Shown here one piece after another: positions 9,211-17,244 of a stretch of DNA of 64,000 nucleotides. This DNA is from Hyphomicrobium methylovorum (GTDB lineage: Bacteria; Pseudomonadota; Alphaproteobacteria; Rhizobiales; Hyphomicrobiaceae): NCBI RefSeq assembly GCF_013626205.1, contig NZ_QHJE01000001.1, forward strand, positions 62,001-126,000, read 5' to 3'. The position numbers were made by a program, and so were the translations under genes. The notes under the pieces are model-generated. The model was not told where the DNA came from and searched no databases. It saw only the letters and a program-made list of their open reading frames with translations. Position 1 is the stretch's first letter; the number at the start of each line of letters is the position of its first letter.

Positions 9211-9678
9211 TTATTGAGTTTCCGTCTTTGGCGCACCTGGATGCGCGCCAGATCCGAGTTTTACACCGCGCGCTTCGAGGGAATTCGCCACCTCGCGCGG
9301 CATGTAGTTTTCATCGTGCTTCGCCAGAACGCTATCGGCCTGGAAACCGCCCGATCCGTCAAGCACGCCTTCCGCAACCACGCCCTGCCCTTCGCGAAAC
9401 AGATCGGGAAGAACGCCGGTGAACACAACCGGGATTTCCTTCAGCGTATCCGTGACCTTGAATTTTACCGTACTGCCTTCGTGGGTAACGGAGCCAGCTT
9501 CGACGAGACCGCCAAGGCGAATGCGCTGACCGGCCTGGACACCCTTCTCGAGTATATCGCTTGGCGTGTGAAAGAAGACGACGCTGTCCTTCAGTGCGAA
9601 CATGACAAGGATCAGCGCCAGCGCGAGTGTCGCCACGCCACCGCCGATAACGAGACCGCGTTTTTCTTTCCGTGTCAT
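9211..9678 (-). CDS. ccmE: Periplasmic haem chaperone CcmE
   Basis: 155 aa. One N-terminal membrane anchor (about 8-29) precedes the beta-barrel haem chaperone domain. The haem-binding His121 is in the motif LAKHDENYMP with Tyr125. CcmE binds haem covalently after CcmABCD loads it and passes it to CcmF. It lies 25 bases downstream of ccmI and 25 bases upstream of ccmF. ccmABCD is not in this window. Confidence 0.96.
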   Translation of the reverse strand: MTRKEKRGLVIGGGVATLALALILVMFALKDSVVFFHTPSDILEKGVQAGQRIRLGGLVEAGSVTHEGSTVKFKVTDTLKEIPVVFTGVLPDLFREGQGVVAEGVLDGSGGFQADSVLAKHDENYMPREVANSLEARGVKLGSGAHPGAPKTETQ

Positions 9679-9703
9679 CTATCCGACCCGATCATGAGAA
9701 CCC

Positions 9704-10942
9704 TTAACCTCCAAGACCGAGTTGCTTTGCCAAGCCCTCGACCCGAGCCAAACCGGGCTTGTCGTCTTTAAGTTTATCTCGGGCTTCACCCAGCGCCTTC
9801 TCCGCATCATCTCGCCGACCGAGAACCTGATACGCGCGGATGAGTTTTATCCAACCTTCCGTGTCGCTGCCATCGGACTTGAGGCGCTCTGCGAGACCAG
9901 CGACCATGCGGCCGACGAATGCCTCGCGTTCGGCGGGAGACATTGCGGCGACTGCTGCAACGTCAGGAGCTTGCGGCGCGGATGGCTGCGTCTGCGCAGG
10001 GGTTTGTGTTTGCGGCCCCGCGGCCGACTTACCGTCGGGCGCTGGTTGCGGCGCGCTTCCGGGCGTTTCCAGGCTCGCGACGCGGGCTTCCAGCATCTTC
10101 TTCCACGGCGCATCGACTGGTGCTTCCGCGACCAGTTTGCGGTAGTCCGCCGCCGCTTCGGCGAGCTTCCCATCCTGCTCTTTCGCAAGGGCGAGCCAGA
10201 TTTGCGCTTCGTGGCGCTTGGGATCGATAACGAGAAGCCGCTCAAGCGCGCGGCGTGCGTCTTCCGGGATGACGCCATTCTCAAGACGGATACGAGAGTT
10301 CGCAAATCCCTGCAGACGCTGAGGCGTTTCAGAGATCAATCGCATTGCATTCGCGTATGCCGTTGCAGCATCCGCGTAACGACCCATCGAATAATAGACA
10401 GGTGCCAACACGTCCCAACCCGTTCCGTCATTGGGGTTGTTGCGCAGATGCGCTTCAACCTTGGCGACGAGATCGTTGGGCTTCTGAGCGTCCACCGCTT
10501 CCGCGAGACGCTCGCTCAACGGATAGTCGGGAGCACCCGGTGCGCCGAGGCCCAAATAGAGACCAAGGCTCGCGAGGGGAAGCAGGATCAGCATTGCCAG
10601 CGATAGGCCAAACTTGCCGGACCGGGATGACGCTTCGGCATTCGATGGTTCGGTCGCAGAACCCATGTCTCCGGATGATGTCGTTTCCGGTTGAGCCGAC
10701 GAGCGTAGCAGGCGGCGGGCGATTTCGGCACGCGCACTTTCAGCTTCGGCGGGAAGCAGAGATCCGCGCGCCTCGTCGGCCGCGATTTCTTTCAGCTGGT
10801 CCTTGTAGACGGCAATATCGGCCGCGGCATCGGCGGCGCGGGCGCTTCCAAACGCATCAACCGTGCGTGTGCGCATCAACGGCCGGGTAATGGCGAGCGT
10901 CACTGCAGCGACGAGCCCGGCCAATGAAATCCAAAATAACAT
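9704..10942 (-). CDS. ccmI: Cytochrome c biogenesis protein CcmI (CycH)
   Basis: 412 aa from ATG 10942; the open frame to 11005 adds 21 residues before the family-like start MLFWISLAGLVAAV. The protein has an N-terminal membrane segment, a cytoplasmic loop, a second membrane segment (about 128-150), and a periplasmic TPR region, with a Pro/Gln/Ala-rich linker (about 300-330) before the last repeats. CcmI holds the C-terminus of apocytochrome c and delivers it to the CcmF/CcmH ligase. It is the first gene of the ccm run here; its promoter should lie in 10943-11081. Confidence 0.92.
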   Translation of the reverse strand: MLFWISLAGLVAAVTLAITRPLMRTRTVDAFGSARAADAAADIAVYKDQLKEIAADEARGSLLPAEAESARAEIARRLLRSSAQPETTSSGDMGSATEPSNAEASSRSGKFGLSLAMLILLPLASLGLYLGLGAPGAPDYPLSERLAEAVDAQKPNDLVAKVEAHLRNNPNDGTGWDVLAPVYYSMGRYADAATAYANAMRLISETPQRLQGFANSRIRLENGVIPEDARRALERLLVIDPKRHEAQIWLALAKEQDGKLAEAAADYRKLVAEAPVDAPWKKMLEARVASLETPGSAPQPAPDGKSAAGPQTQTPAQTQPSAPQAPDVAAVAAMSPAEREAFVGRMVAGLAERLKSDGSDTEGWIKLIRAYQVLGRRDDAEKALGEARDKLKDDKPGLARVEGLAKQLGLGG

Positions 10943-11081
10943 CGTCGCGCGATCCTTGAGCCTCAAATCAGGGAATAGGATCGCTGGCGCGGCCAAACAA
11001 GCCAACTCGCCCGGCGTAGCTCATCTGTCGCGGATGGCGCTTAATCTATTCTGGCAAAGCGCAAATCTTCGCTGCACTGCG

Positions 11082-11558
11082 TCATCCGACGTTGTGCCAT
11101 CTCCCATCGGGCTCGCGGCAAGCCGTGCCACGCATCTGCTGCGGACGGCCATCGATATAAACGGTATGCGTGTAATCACGGCAGTCGGCAACACCGCGCT
11201 TATAAGGGCGGCTCGGAATGACCTCGCCATAGTGACCGGAATCAGGATCGCGCCACTGACGTGATACGCCCGATTGGCCCCGCTCTAGCGCATCGAATTC
11301 GGCTTCCTGGGCCAGCTGACGGTCACGCTCATCCATTTTGCGGCCGATTTCGCTGCCAACGATACCACCGACAACAGCGCCCGCGACGGTCGCCAATACG
11401 TTGCCACGGCCCTTGCCGATCTGGTTGCCGACGACGCCACCCGCGACGCTGCCCAACACAAGACCGGTGTTGCTGTTATCAATTCCTCCCTGGCCATTGC
11501 TGCAGCCTGCAAGCAGGGCAACTGCCATCATCGGAATTGCAAAGCGCGGCACGCGCAT
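11082..11558 (-). CDS. Glycine-zipper outer-membrane lipoprotein (17 kDa antigen type)
   Basis: 158 aa from ATG 11558, which has GAGG upstream; the frame to 11747 is longer but has no better start. A lipobox LLAGC at about residues 16-20 predicts lipidation. Two Gly-rich helices (VLGSVAGGVVGNQIGKG and VAGAVVGGIVGSEIG) form the glycine-zipper 2TM pattern of the Rickettsia 17 kDa surface antigen family. The C-terminal domain has two cysteines and ends ACREPDGRWHNVG, a motif I know from this family. It is probably outer-membrane attached; the role is unknown. Confidence 0.85.
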   Translation of the reverse strand: MRVPRFAIPMMAVALLAGCSNGQGGIDNSNTGLVLGSVAGGVVGNQIGKGRGNVLATVAGAVVGGIVGSEIGRKMDERDRQLAQEAEFDALERGQSGVSRQWRDPDSGHYGEVIPSRPYKRGVADCRDYTHTVYIDGRPQQMRGTACREPDGRWHNVG

Positions 11559-11743
11559 GGTGAACCTCTTTTCGGCTTCTTCCCCCGCGCCTGCGGCCAC
11601 AGCTCGGCGCTTTTCGATATCCCTCGCTAGACTGATATTGTGCCGCGGACAAGGCAGCAATCCACTGTAAATCCAGCTGTTGTGCCCCTCGGAAGACGGC
11701 CTGTTGCTTCTCGGCACCCCTGCAAATCGCACACCAAAGGCGA

Positions 11744-13126
11744 TCAAGCTGCCGGAAGAAAGAGAATCGCCTTCAGGCCACCATGGCCGGAAGCCTCCAG
11801 AGCGAGGCGGCCGTGATAGGACGCCGCCAGATCGTTCACGATGGACAATCCGAGGCCCGATCCCGGCTTGCTTTCATCGAGACGAAGTCCGCGTTTGCCG
11901 ATTTTCGTCCGTTCTTCAGCGGAAAGGCCGGGCCCATCGTCTTCGACCGAGATGCGGATCTGCCGCCGCCGCGTGGCCACTTCCTGCGGCTCGATGGACG
12001 CCGCCAGATAGACCCGGCTCCGTCCCCACTTGCAGGCATTGTCGAGCAGATTCCCGAGCATCTCTTCGAGGTCCTGCTTTTCACCCTGAAACTTGGCGCC
12101 GTCTTCAATCGTGAAGCTGATGGCGATCCCCTTCTCGGCGTGGATACGCTCGATCGTGCGAATCAACGGCTCGACCGTTTCCTCGACCGGCGTCACCCGA
12201 CCAATCACGCCTGCGCGGGCGGCCATGCGCGCTCGATCGAGATAGTGGCCGATCTGGTCCCGCATAAGCTGGGCTTGCTCCGCAACTTTTTCGCCAGCCT
12301 TCGTGCTGTCGTCGCGCGCCTCGTTGATGATCACGGCGAGCGGCGTTTTCAATGCATGGGCCAGATTGCCGACCTGAGTGCGCGCCCGGTCGATGATGTC
12401 CTGATTAGACTCGATAAGAGCGTTCAATTCCGTCTGCAACGGCTCGATTTCGGCGGGCAGCTTGCCTTCCAGGCGCTCGACCTTGCCAGACCGGATGCTC
12501 GCGAGGCCGCGTTCGATACGGCGCAGCGGCAAAAGACCGAAGCGGACCTGAAAGACCGTCGCCGCCAAAAGGCCGAGGCCAACGAGCGACAGCGCACTCG
12601 AGAGGCGTGCGCGGAATTTCGCGATCGTCTCTTCGAACCAATCCATCGGACCCGCGACGATGATCGAATATCGCGTGTGTTCGGGGTCGTGGCCGGGTGA
12701 ATCGATGAACTCAAGGATGCGAATGGTGGAGCCCGTCGGGCCGGGAACGTTCATCCAGCGGGTGCCCGTGTCGTCCGTTGGGAATTTGCGATCGTAGGGC
12801 GACGGCAGAATGCCTGTGGCGAGCGATGGCGAGACAAGGCGCAGGCCCGGAGCGCCATCGATCGGATGGATCTGCCAATACCATCCCGATTGCGTCACCT
12901 CGAAAAGCGGCTCGTAAAGGTTCGGCGGAAGAACCGGAATGTCGCCGGTCGTGCTCATGCTGTCGATGGTGATCTGCGTGAGCAGCTTCTTCAATTGCGC
13001 ATCGAAGCTCAGCTGTACGTCTTCGCGATAGAGCGAGTAGATCAGATAGCCGGCGAGCGGCAGCGCCAGCAGCGTCCATGCTGCAGCGGTCGCGAAGAGC
13101 CTCAACGCGAGCGAATTAAGCCTCAT
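11744..13126 (-). CDS. feuQ: FeuQ/PhoQ-like sensor histidine kinase
   Basis: 460 aa. Two membrane segments (about 10-32 and 176-195) enclose a periplasmic sensor domain of about 140 residues. The phospho-acceptor is His257 in the PhoQ-type box GNLAHALKTPLAV. An N-box (EEMLGNLLDNACKW, about 354-367), DDGPG (396-400) and GSGLGLSI (422-429) complete the kinase. The gene overlaps the regulator by 11 bases. The His box and the partner sequence resemble FeuPQ of Sinorhizobium, which controls cyclic glucan export and other envelope genes. The symbol is assigned by similarity of pattern only. Confidence 0.82.
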   Translation of the reverse strand: MRLNSLALRLFATAAAWTLLALPLAGYLIYSLYREDVQLSFDAQLKKLLTQITIDSMSTTGDIPVLPPNLYEPLFEVTQSGWYWQIHPIDGAPGLRLVSPSLATGILPSPYDRKFPTDDTGTRWMNVPGPTGSTIRILEFIDSPGHDPEHTRYSIIVAGPMDWFEETIAKFRARLSSALSLVGLGLLAATVFQVRFGLLPLRRIERGLASIRSGKVERLEGKLPAEIEPLQTELNALIESNQDIIDRARTQVGNLAHALKTPLAVIINEARDDSTKAGEKVAEQAQLMRDQIGHYLDRARMAARAGVIGRVTPVEETVEPLIRTIERIHAEKGIAISFTIEDGAKFQGEKQDLEEMLGNLLDNACKWGRSRVYLAASIEPQEVATRRRQIRISVEDDGPGLSAEERTKIGKRGLRLDESKPGSGLGLSIVNDLAASYHGRLALEASGHGGLKAILFLPAA

Positions 13127-13787
13127 CTGCTCCGTGGCTCATGCGGTAACCGAGACCGCGCACGGTCTGGATAACATCGCCGGGGATTTTCTTGCGAAGG
13201 CGGCCGATGAAAACTTCGATCGTGTTCGAGTCACGGTCGAAATCCTGATCGTAGAGATGCTCCACGAGTTCCGTGCGCGACACGACGCGACCGTTATGGT
13301 GCATCAGATACGCCAAGAGCCGGAACTCGTGCGAGGTCAGCTTCACCGGCTGGCCTTCGCAGGTGACGCGCGCCGACTTCGTATCGAGCCGCACAGGCCC
13401 GCATTCGATCTCGGATTTGACGTGACCCGACGCGCGGCGGATCTGGGCGCGTACTCGCGCCAGCAGTTCCTCCATGTGGAAGGGCTTGGCCAGGTAATCG
13501 TCAGCACCCGCATCCATGCCCGCAACCTTGTCACTCCAGCGATCACGTGCCGTCAGCAGGATCACCGGCATCTTGCGATCGCTTCGCCGCCATTGCTCGA
13601 GGATGGAAATGCCGTCCATCTTCGGCAGGCCGATATCGAGGATAACGACGTCGTAGGGTTCGGTATCACCCAGAAAATAGCCTTCCTCGCCATCCTCCGC
13701 CTTGTCGACGGCGAATCCCGCGTCGCTGAGGGCTGTGACGAGCTGACGGTTCAGATCTTTATCGTCTTCTACTACGAGCGCGCGCAC
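13116..13787 (-). CDS. feuP: FeuP-like OmpR-family response regulator
   Basis: 223 aa. The receiver has Asp8/Asp9, phospho-acceptor Asp51 and Lys101; the C-terminal winged helix ends VRGLGYRMSHGADEA. The segment GYFLGDTEPYDVVILDIGLP is characteristic of the FeuP/PhoP branch in Rhizobiales. It is coupled to the kinase by an 11-base overlap and lies 74 bases downstream of the small secreted protein gene at 13862. Confidence 0.85.
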   Translation of the reverse strand: MRALVVEDDKDLNRQLVTALSDAGFAVDKAEDGEEGYFLGDTEPYDVVILDIGLPKMDGISILEQWRRSDRKMPVILLTARDRWSDKVAGMDAGADDYLAKPFHMEELLARVRAQIRRASGHVKSEIECGPVRLDTKSARVTCEGQPVKLTSHEFRLLAYLMHHNGRVVSRTELVEHLYDQDFDRDSNTIEVFIGRLRKKIPGDVIQTVRGLGYRMSHGADEA

Positions 13788-13861
13788 GCCAATTCGCCTC
13801 CCTGATGCCCCTTGGACGTCATCCTATAATGGAGAAAACAACAAAGCGCAGCCAGCACTCC

Positions 13862-14152
13862 TCATCGCACCCTTGCAGTCATGATGGTGGTTTTGAGTTC
13901 TCCCGCTGGGCCGCGGATCACTAGACGATAGAAATAGCCGTCGTCAGACCGGCAAAGCGTCATTTTCACAAGTGTCCCTACGCCATCGGCGGCCAGGGAT
14001 TTCGCAACTTCCTCGACAGTAATCAGGTTCTCGCGGCGGACGATTTGACCGGCGAGCCCCCAATCGGTCATGCAGTCTGCGGCTGACGCCGGGGCGGACA
14101 GCGCGCCTGCTGCCGCCGCGATCATCGCAACCGCTGTCCTCGATCCTGCCAT
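13862..14152 (-). CDS. Small secreted protein upstream of the FeuP/Q pair (FeuN-like by position)
   Basis: 96 aa from ATG 14152, which has GAAAGA about six bases upstream; a GTG two codons earlier (14158) is also possible. A signal peptide (cleavage near APASAADC) leads to a mature protein of about 70 residues with two cysteines. In Sinorhizobium meliloti a small periplasmic protein, FeuN, is encoded directly upstream of feuP and restrains FeuPQ signalling; this gene has the same position, size class and location. Sequence identity with FeuN cannot be judged here. Confidence 0.65.
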   Translation of the reverse strand: MAGSRTAVAMIAAAAGALSAPASAADCMTDWGLAGQIVRRENLITVEEVAKSLAADGVGTLVKMTLCRSDDGYFYRLVIRGPAGELKTTIMTARVR

Positions 14153-14243
14153 CGGCACTCTTTCAGAACTTCCCCCAGATAAGAATATCGCGTTGAACGG
14201 GCGATGAATACCTCAGTCGGCCCGTTCAAAATCGTCCGCGCTC

Positions 14244-14525
14244 CTAGTCCTTAACTTTGCGGAGGGCCAACGGTGTGTCGGCTTTGAGGCGGCCGTAAAT
14301 CGCGAGAATGGTTCCGAAAAGTGCGGTTAACGCCTGAGCCAGCGTCACGGCCTGGTCGCCGAAAACCTGGATGACGTCCGCAGGGATGACGATCCCCACC
14401 GCCGGACCGAGCGCCGGGATCACGGTGGCGGCGGCCGTAATCAGCGTGCCCCAAATCGTGCGCGAGCGGGCCCACGATTTGCTTGCCTCATCGAGTTCTG
14501 ACGCGTTCGTTTTCGTGTTGGCCAT
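14244..14525 (-). CDS. Holin-like protein from an internal in-frame start
   Basis: 93 aa from ATG 14525, in frame with the larger lysis gene. The ribosome site AAAGGAGAAAGCACC-ATG is close to ideal, with AAGGAG about eight bases before the ATG, and is stronger than anything at the start of the long frame. The product has two hydrophobic segments (about 27-45 and 57-77) with polar ends, the layout of a class II holin. A separate product is inferred from the ribosome site, not proven. Confidence 0.6.
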   Translation of the reverse strand: MANTKTNASELDEASKSWARSRTIWGTLITAAATVIPALGPAVGIVIPADVIQVFGDQAVTLAQALTALFGTILAIYGRLKADTPLALRKVKD

Positions 14526-15569
14526 GGTGCTTTCTCCTTTTGCGATTTGATCGGGCTGCAACGGCCCACGATTGAGAGGATCGACTTTCGACCAGTCCTT
14601 GGCTCGTGCGAGTGTTGTGTCGACGCGCTTCAGCCACCCTCGACCGAAGCGACTGAAGTGCGGGAGCGCTCGATAGCGGCCACGGCGTATCTCGGCGTAT
14701 GCGTCCAGCAGTGCGAAGAGGTCGTGCGTGCGCGCTCTGGCGATGGTCTCAGGTCCGATCTCGCCGTCGACGGCAACGCGCAGCGCCGTCTGCAACATGC
14801 GTGCAGCGGCGCCGACACCGTGATTGACAGCGGTATCGAAGTGCATCAGCGCCAGCGGGGCCGCGAATTCCGTGCACGACGCTTTCCGGAAGTAGCGCTG
14901 CCGGTAGATCGTCTCGACGGTGGAAGCTGGAATGCGCTTCAGCTCCGAAATCAGCTTTGAACGAGAACTGGAGTCGAGCCTCTTACCCGTGAAGGCCGCG
15001 TAGACTTCCAGCGTTATGCCACGATTGGTCGGGCCGCCGGGGTCTTGCGGATCATTGGAATAGCCGCCCTCCATTTCGAGGACATGCGCAAGCGCCTTGA
15101 CGAAGATTTCGTTTCCGGCGTTCGCCGTCTCTCTATCCTTCGGCCAGCGAAATCCAAGAAGCCGCGACCTCGCAAATTTTGCGACTGAGACCGCATCGTT
15201 TTGATTGCCGCCGAGAAGATAGAGATTGCTGCTCGACTCTCCGATCAGGAAGCCGACGTGCCCGGCGCCTGGATTGCTTCCGCGCGACAACACCGTCACC
15301 GCGCCAAGGCGTCCGCTGTCTAGAGACGTCCCCCAATTGAGATATGAGCGCGCTAACAGGGAGCCCGTTCCGGAGCGCCCGCTACGCTTCAGCATTGCGC
15401 CTGCAAACGCTGCACACCAAGGTGTTGTCTCGCTGCGGGTCACGGCATCTCCCGCCTCGCGGAAATAGCGGATGATCTCCGGCGCATCGGTGCTACCGGG
15501 AATTTCGCGCACGCCAAATTCGGCCCACGCGGCGGCGAGCCACGGAGGTTGGTCCATGTCTGTCATCAC
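14244..15569 (-). CDS. Fused lysis protein: NlpC/P60-like peptidase + GH108 muramidase + holin-like segment
   Basis: 441 aa in one open frame. Residues about 6-145 match the TIGR02594 type of cell-wall peptidase (TPWCAAFAGAML with the catalytic-type Cys, GHVGFLIGE with His). Residues about 155-330 are a GH108 muramidase with MEGGYSNDPQDPGGPTNRG (catalytic Glu) plus a peptidoglycan-binding tail. Residues about 349-441 form a short charged head, two hydrophobic segments and a charged tail, as in a phage holin. The last part also has its own ATG at 14525 with a strong ribosome site (separate entry). Endolysin and holin are normally separate proteins. The true N-terminal start is uncertain (GTG 15569, ATG 15566 or ATG 15557). 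It is phage- or gene-transfer-agent-derived. Confidence 0.8.
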   Translation of the reverse strand: MMTDMDQPPWLAAAWAEFGVREIPGSTDAPEIIRYFREAGDAVTRSETTPWCAAFAGAMLKRSGRSGTGSLLARSYLNWGTSLDSGRLGAVTVLSRGSNPGAGHVGFLIGESSSNLYLLGGNQNDAVSVAKFARSRLLGFRWPKDRETANAGNEIFVKALAHVLEMEGGYSNDPQDPGGPTNRGITLEVYAAFTGKRLDSSSRSKLISELKRIPASTVETIYRQRYFRKASCTEFAAPLALMHFDTAVNHGVGAAARMLQTALRVAVDGEIGPETIARARTHDLFALLDAYAEIRRGRYRALPHFSRFGRGWLKRVDTTLARAKDWSKVDPLNRGPLQPDQIAKGESTMANTKTNASELDEASKSWARSRTIWGTLITAAATVIPALGPAVGIVIPADVIQVFGDQAVTLAQALTALFGTILAIYGRLKADTPLALRKVKD

Positions 15570-15625
15570 TTTCTGCTAGGGATTTGGAACAAGCGAAGTC
15601 AGTCGTCGATGGCGGCCACAGGCAC

Positions 15626-16060
15626 CTAAAGGACGGCAAAACGGGGCGGGCTGCGTCCGAAGATCGTGTTGGTCTGATAGATCGCGACGCTCACTGAGGA
15701 CTGCACGCTTCCAAAGTCGGCAACTTGGGCAGCTTCCGAATACACGGCGTCCGGACTGGACGTTGCTAGCGTGCGCTTCACGGTACTGCCGTCCAGAATA
15801 TCGATTTCGTAGCTTTCCCGTTCTTCACCCAGCGGCACATCAGCCACGTCCCAGTTGTCGCCGCTTGTCCGCGTGCGGCGTATCCAGGACAGTTTGAGAT
15901 CGCGACCGTCTCGCGCCCCTTTGATGTGGGCTGGCGATAGCGGACGCAGTCCGAGACCGCGATACGCGAACGGCTCCGTCACATAGGAGTCGTCGCCGAT
16001 ATCCCGGTTGCCCGGTCCGTAGCGCCAATTCAGTTGTACAAGTCCGATCGGCGGGGATAA
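15626..16060 (-). pseudogene. C-terminal remnant of a gene-transfer-agent tail/host-specificity protein (gp15 type)
   Basis: The frame encodes YRGLGLRPLSPAHIKGAR, LSWIRRTRTSGDNW and VPLGEERESYEIDILDG, which I recognise as the conserved C-terminal end of the large gp15-type tail protein of Rhodobacter-like gene transfer agents. Only about 140 codons are open; the full protein is over 1000 aa. The frame continues past a weak GTG at 15982 to about 16060 without any convincing start or ribosome site, so this is most likely a decayed 3' fragment. It lies directly upstream of the lysis gene, the same tail-then-lysis context as in phages. Confidence 0.55.
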
Positions 16061-16085
16061 GTTTCTCCCGCGAGACGCGTTGTTC

Positions 16086-16496
16086 TCAAAAGAAACGGCT
16101 CAGGTAGGCGCTCGCCTCGTCCGAGAGTCCGACGATCTTGTTCGTCGCCTGGCGATAGAGTTTGAAATTCAGTTCGGTGCCAGGCTGCCCGTCGTTCCAA
16201 TCGGTCAGCGATCTGAGTTCGCGCCGACCCAGAGGCCGTTTCGCGATGGCCGTACGCTGAACGACAATGCTGACTCGTGGTGTTTGACGCGCAACGCCGG
16301 TTTTCCTGGCGACCGCCTGCACCGACGTCACGACGCCGCGCGCGATCAACCCCTGCCCGCCCTCGTTCTCGCTTGCAAAAAGAAAAATGGCATCGCCCTC
16401 GGCGATGGCCTTGCCGCCGTACATGGTCTTTGCCGCAGCAAACGTCAGCGTCTTCGCGTTGAGATCCCGAATCTCGGCCTTGATCGCAAAAGCCAT
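16086..16496 (-). CDS. Conserved hypothetical protein beside the phage remnant
   Basis: 136 aa from ATG 16496, with GAGGAA upstream. It appears to be a soluble alpha/beta protein with no signal peptide or membrane segment. I do not recognise a family with certainty; the segment GDAIFLFASENEGGQGLIARGVV could form a small beta-barrel such as an EVE/PUA-like fold, which is a guess. It starts 29 bases after the YcgN-like gene on the same strand and ends just before the tail-protein remnant. Confidence 0.6.
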   Translation of the reverse strand: MAFAIKAEIRDLNAKTLTFAAAKTMYGGKAIAEGDAIFLFASENEGGQGLIARGVVTSVQAVARKTGVARQTPRVSIVVQRTAIAKRPLGRRELRSLTDWNDGQPGTELNFKLYRQATNKIVGLSDEASAYLSRFF

Positions 16497-16525
16497 CCGC
16501 CGAATTCCTCAGCCGCCCGACGGCG

Positions 16526-16987
16526 TCAGGCCTCTTCACCTAAGTCCGGAATAATGTACTTCCAGTAGTTTTCTTCCTTCACGCGGCGTTCGCTCATCGC
16601 GAAGCTGCGGACGGAGATGCCCGCCTGATGCACCGTTTCGGGCGTTCCGGAAACGAGCGGGTGCCACCACGGCAGATCACGGCCCTCCGATACGATGCGA
16701 TAGCCGCAGGTGGAAGGAAGCCACGAGAGTTCGCGCGCGCGTGCAACATCGATCTCAAGACAGTCGGGCATCTTACTGAAACGATTCGCATAATCCTTGC
16801 AGCGGCACGTTTTGACATCGAGCATGCTGCAGGCAAGCTTCGTCAGATAGATTTGCGCCGTGTCCTCGTCTTCGAGCTTGACGAGGCAACAGCGTCCGCA
16901 GCCGTCGCAGAGTGCCTCCCATTCGGTGCGGCTCATAGCGTCGAGCTGTTTGCTTTTCCAGAATGGAAGGCTGTCGCCGTCCAACAT
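16526..16987 (-). CDS. YcgN/UPF0260-family protein with YkgJ-type cysteine cluster
   Basis: 153 aa from ATG 16987. Clustered cysteines (CDGCGRCC near residues 27-34, CRCKDY near 61-66) match the YkgJ zinc- or iron-binding pattern, and the sequence is typical of YcgN/UPF0260: [13 protein letters not shown] in the middle and [13 protein letters not shown] at the C-terminus. The biochemical role of the family is not established to my knowledge. It faces away from the penicillin-binding protein gene; 16988-17244 is the shared upstream region. Confidence 0.88.
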   Translation of the reverse strand: MLDGDSLPFWKSKQLDAMSRTEWEALCDGCGRCCLVKLEDEDTAQIYLTKLACSMLDVKTCRCKDYANRFSKMPDCLEIDVARARELSWLPSTCGYRIVSEGRDLPWWHPLVSGTPETVHQAGISVRSFAMSERRVKEENYWKYIIPDLGEEA

Positions 16988-17244
16988 CACGTCTTGTCCA
17001 TCCTCAGCGCGTGTGGCGCTGCCAACACAATTTGGTCGACTTGGAGCGGCTAACGTCCGAAAAATCCGTGCTATGCCGGGCTGATCCGGAAAACGCGGAC
17101 CTGTGCCTGAAAAACTCTCTCACGATCGCCGTCAAGGGCTTATGACGGTGCCGTGGCTATGGCAAGGGGTGGCATGGTCACGGATAGCTTTCCAGTCTTC
17201 GGCGGCTGGCTGATGCGCGGATACGACGGGAACGGAACGCAGAC

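Noticed and set aside
16049-16063. GGGGATAAGTTT in the phage remnant as a DnaA-box site
   Set aside because: It matches the 24611 site by sequence but lies in coding sequence without an inverted partner, so it is probably chance.
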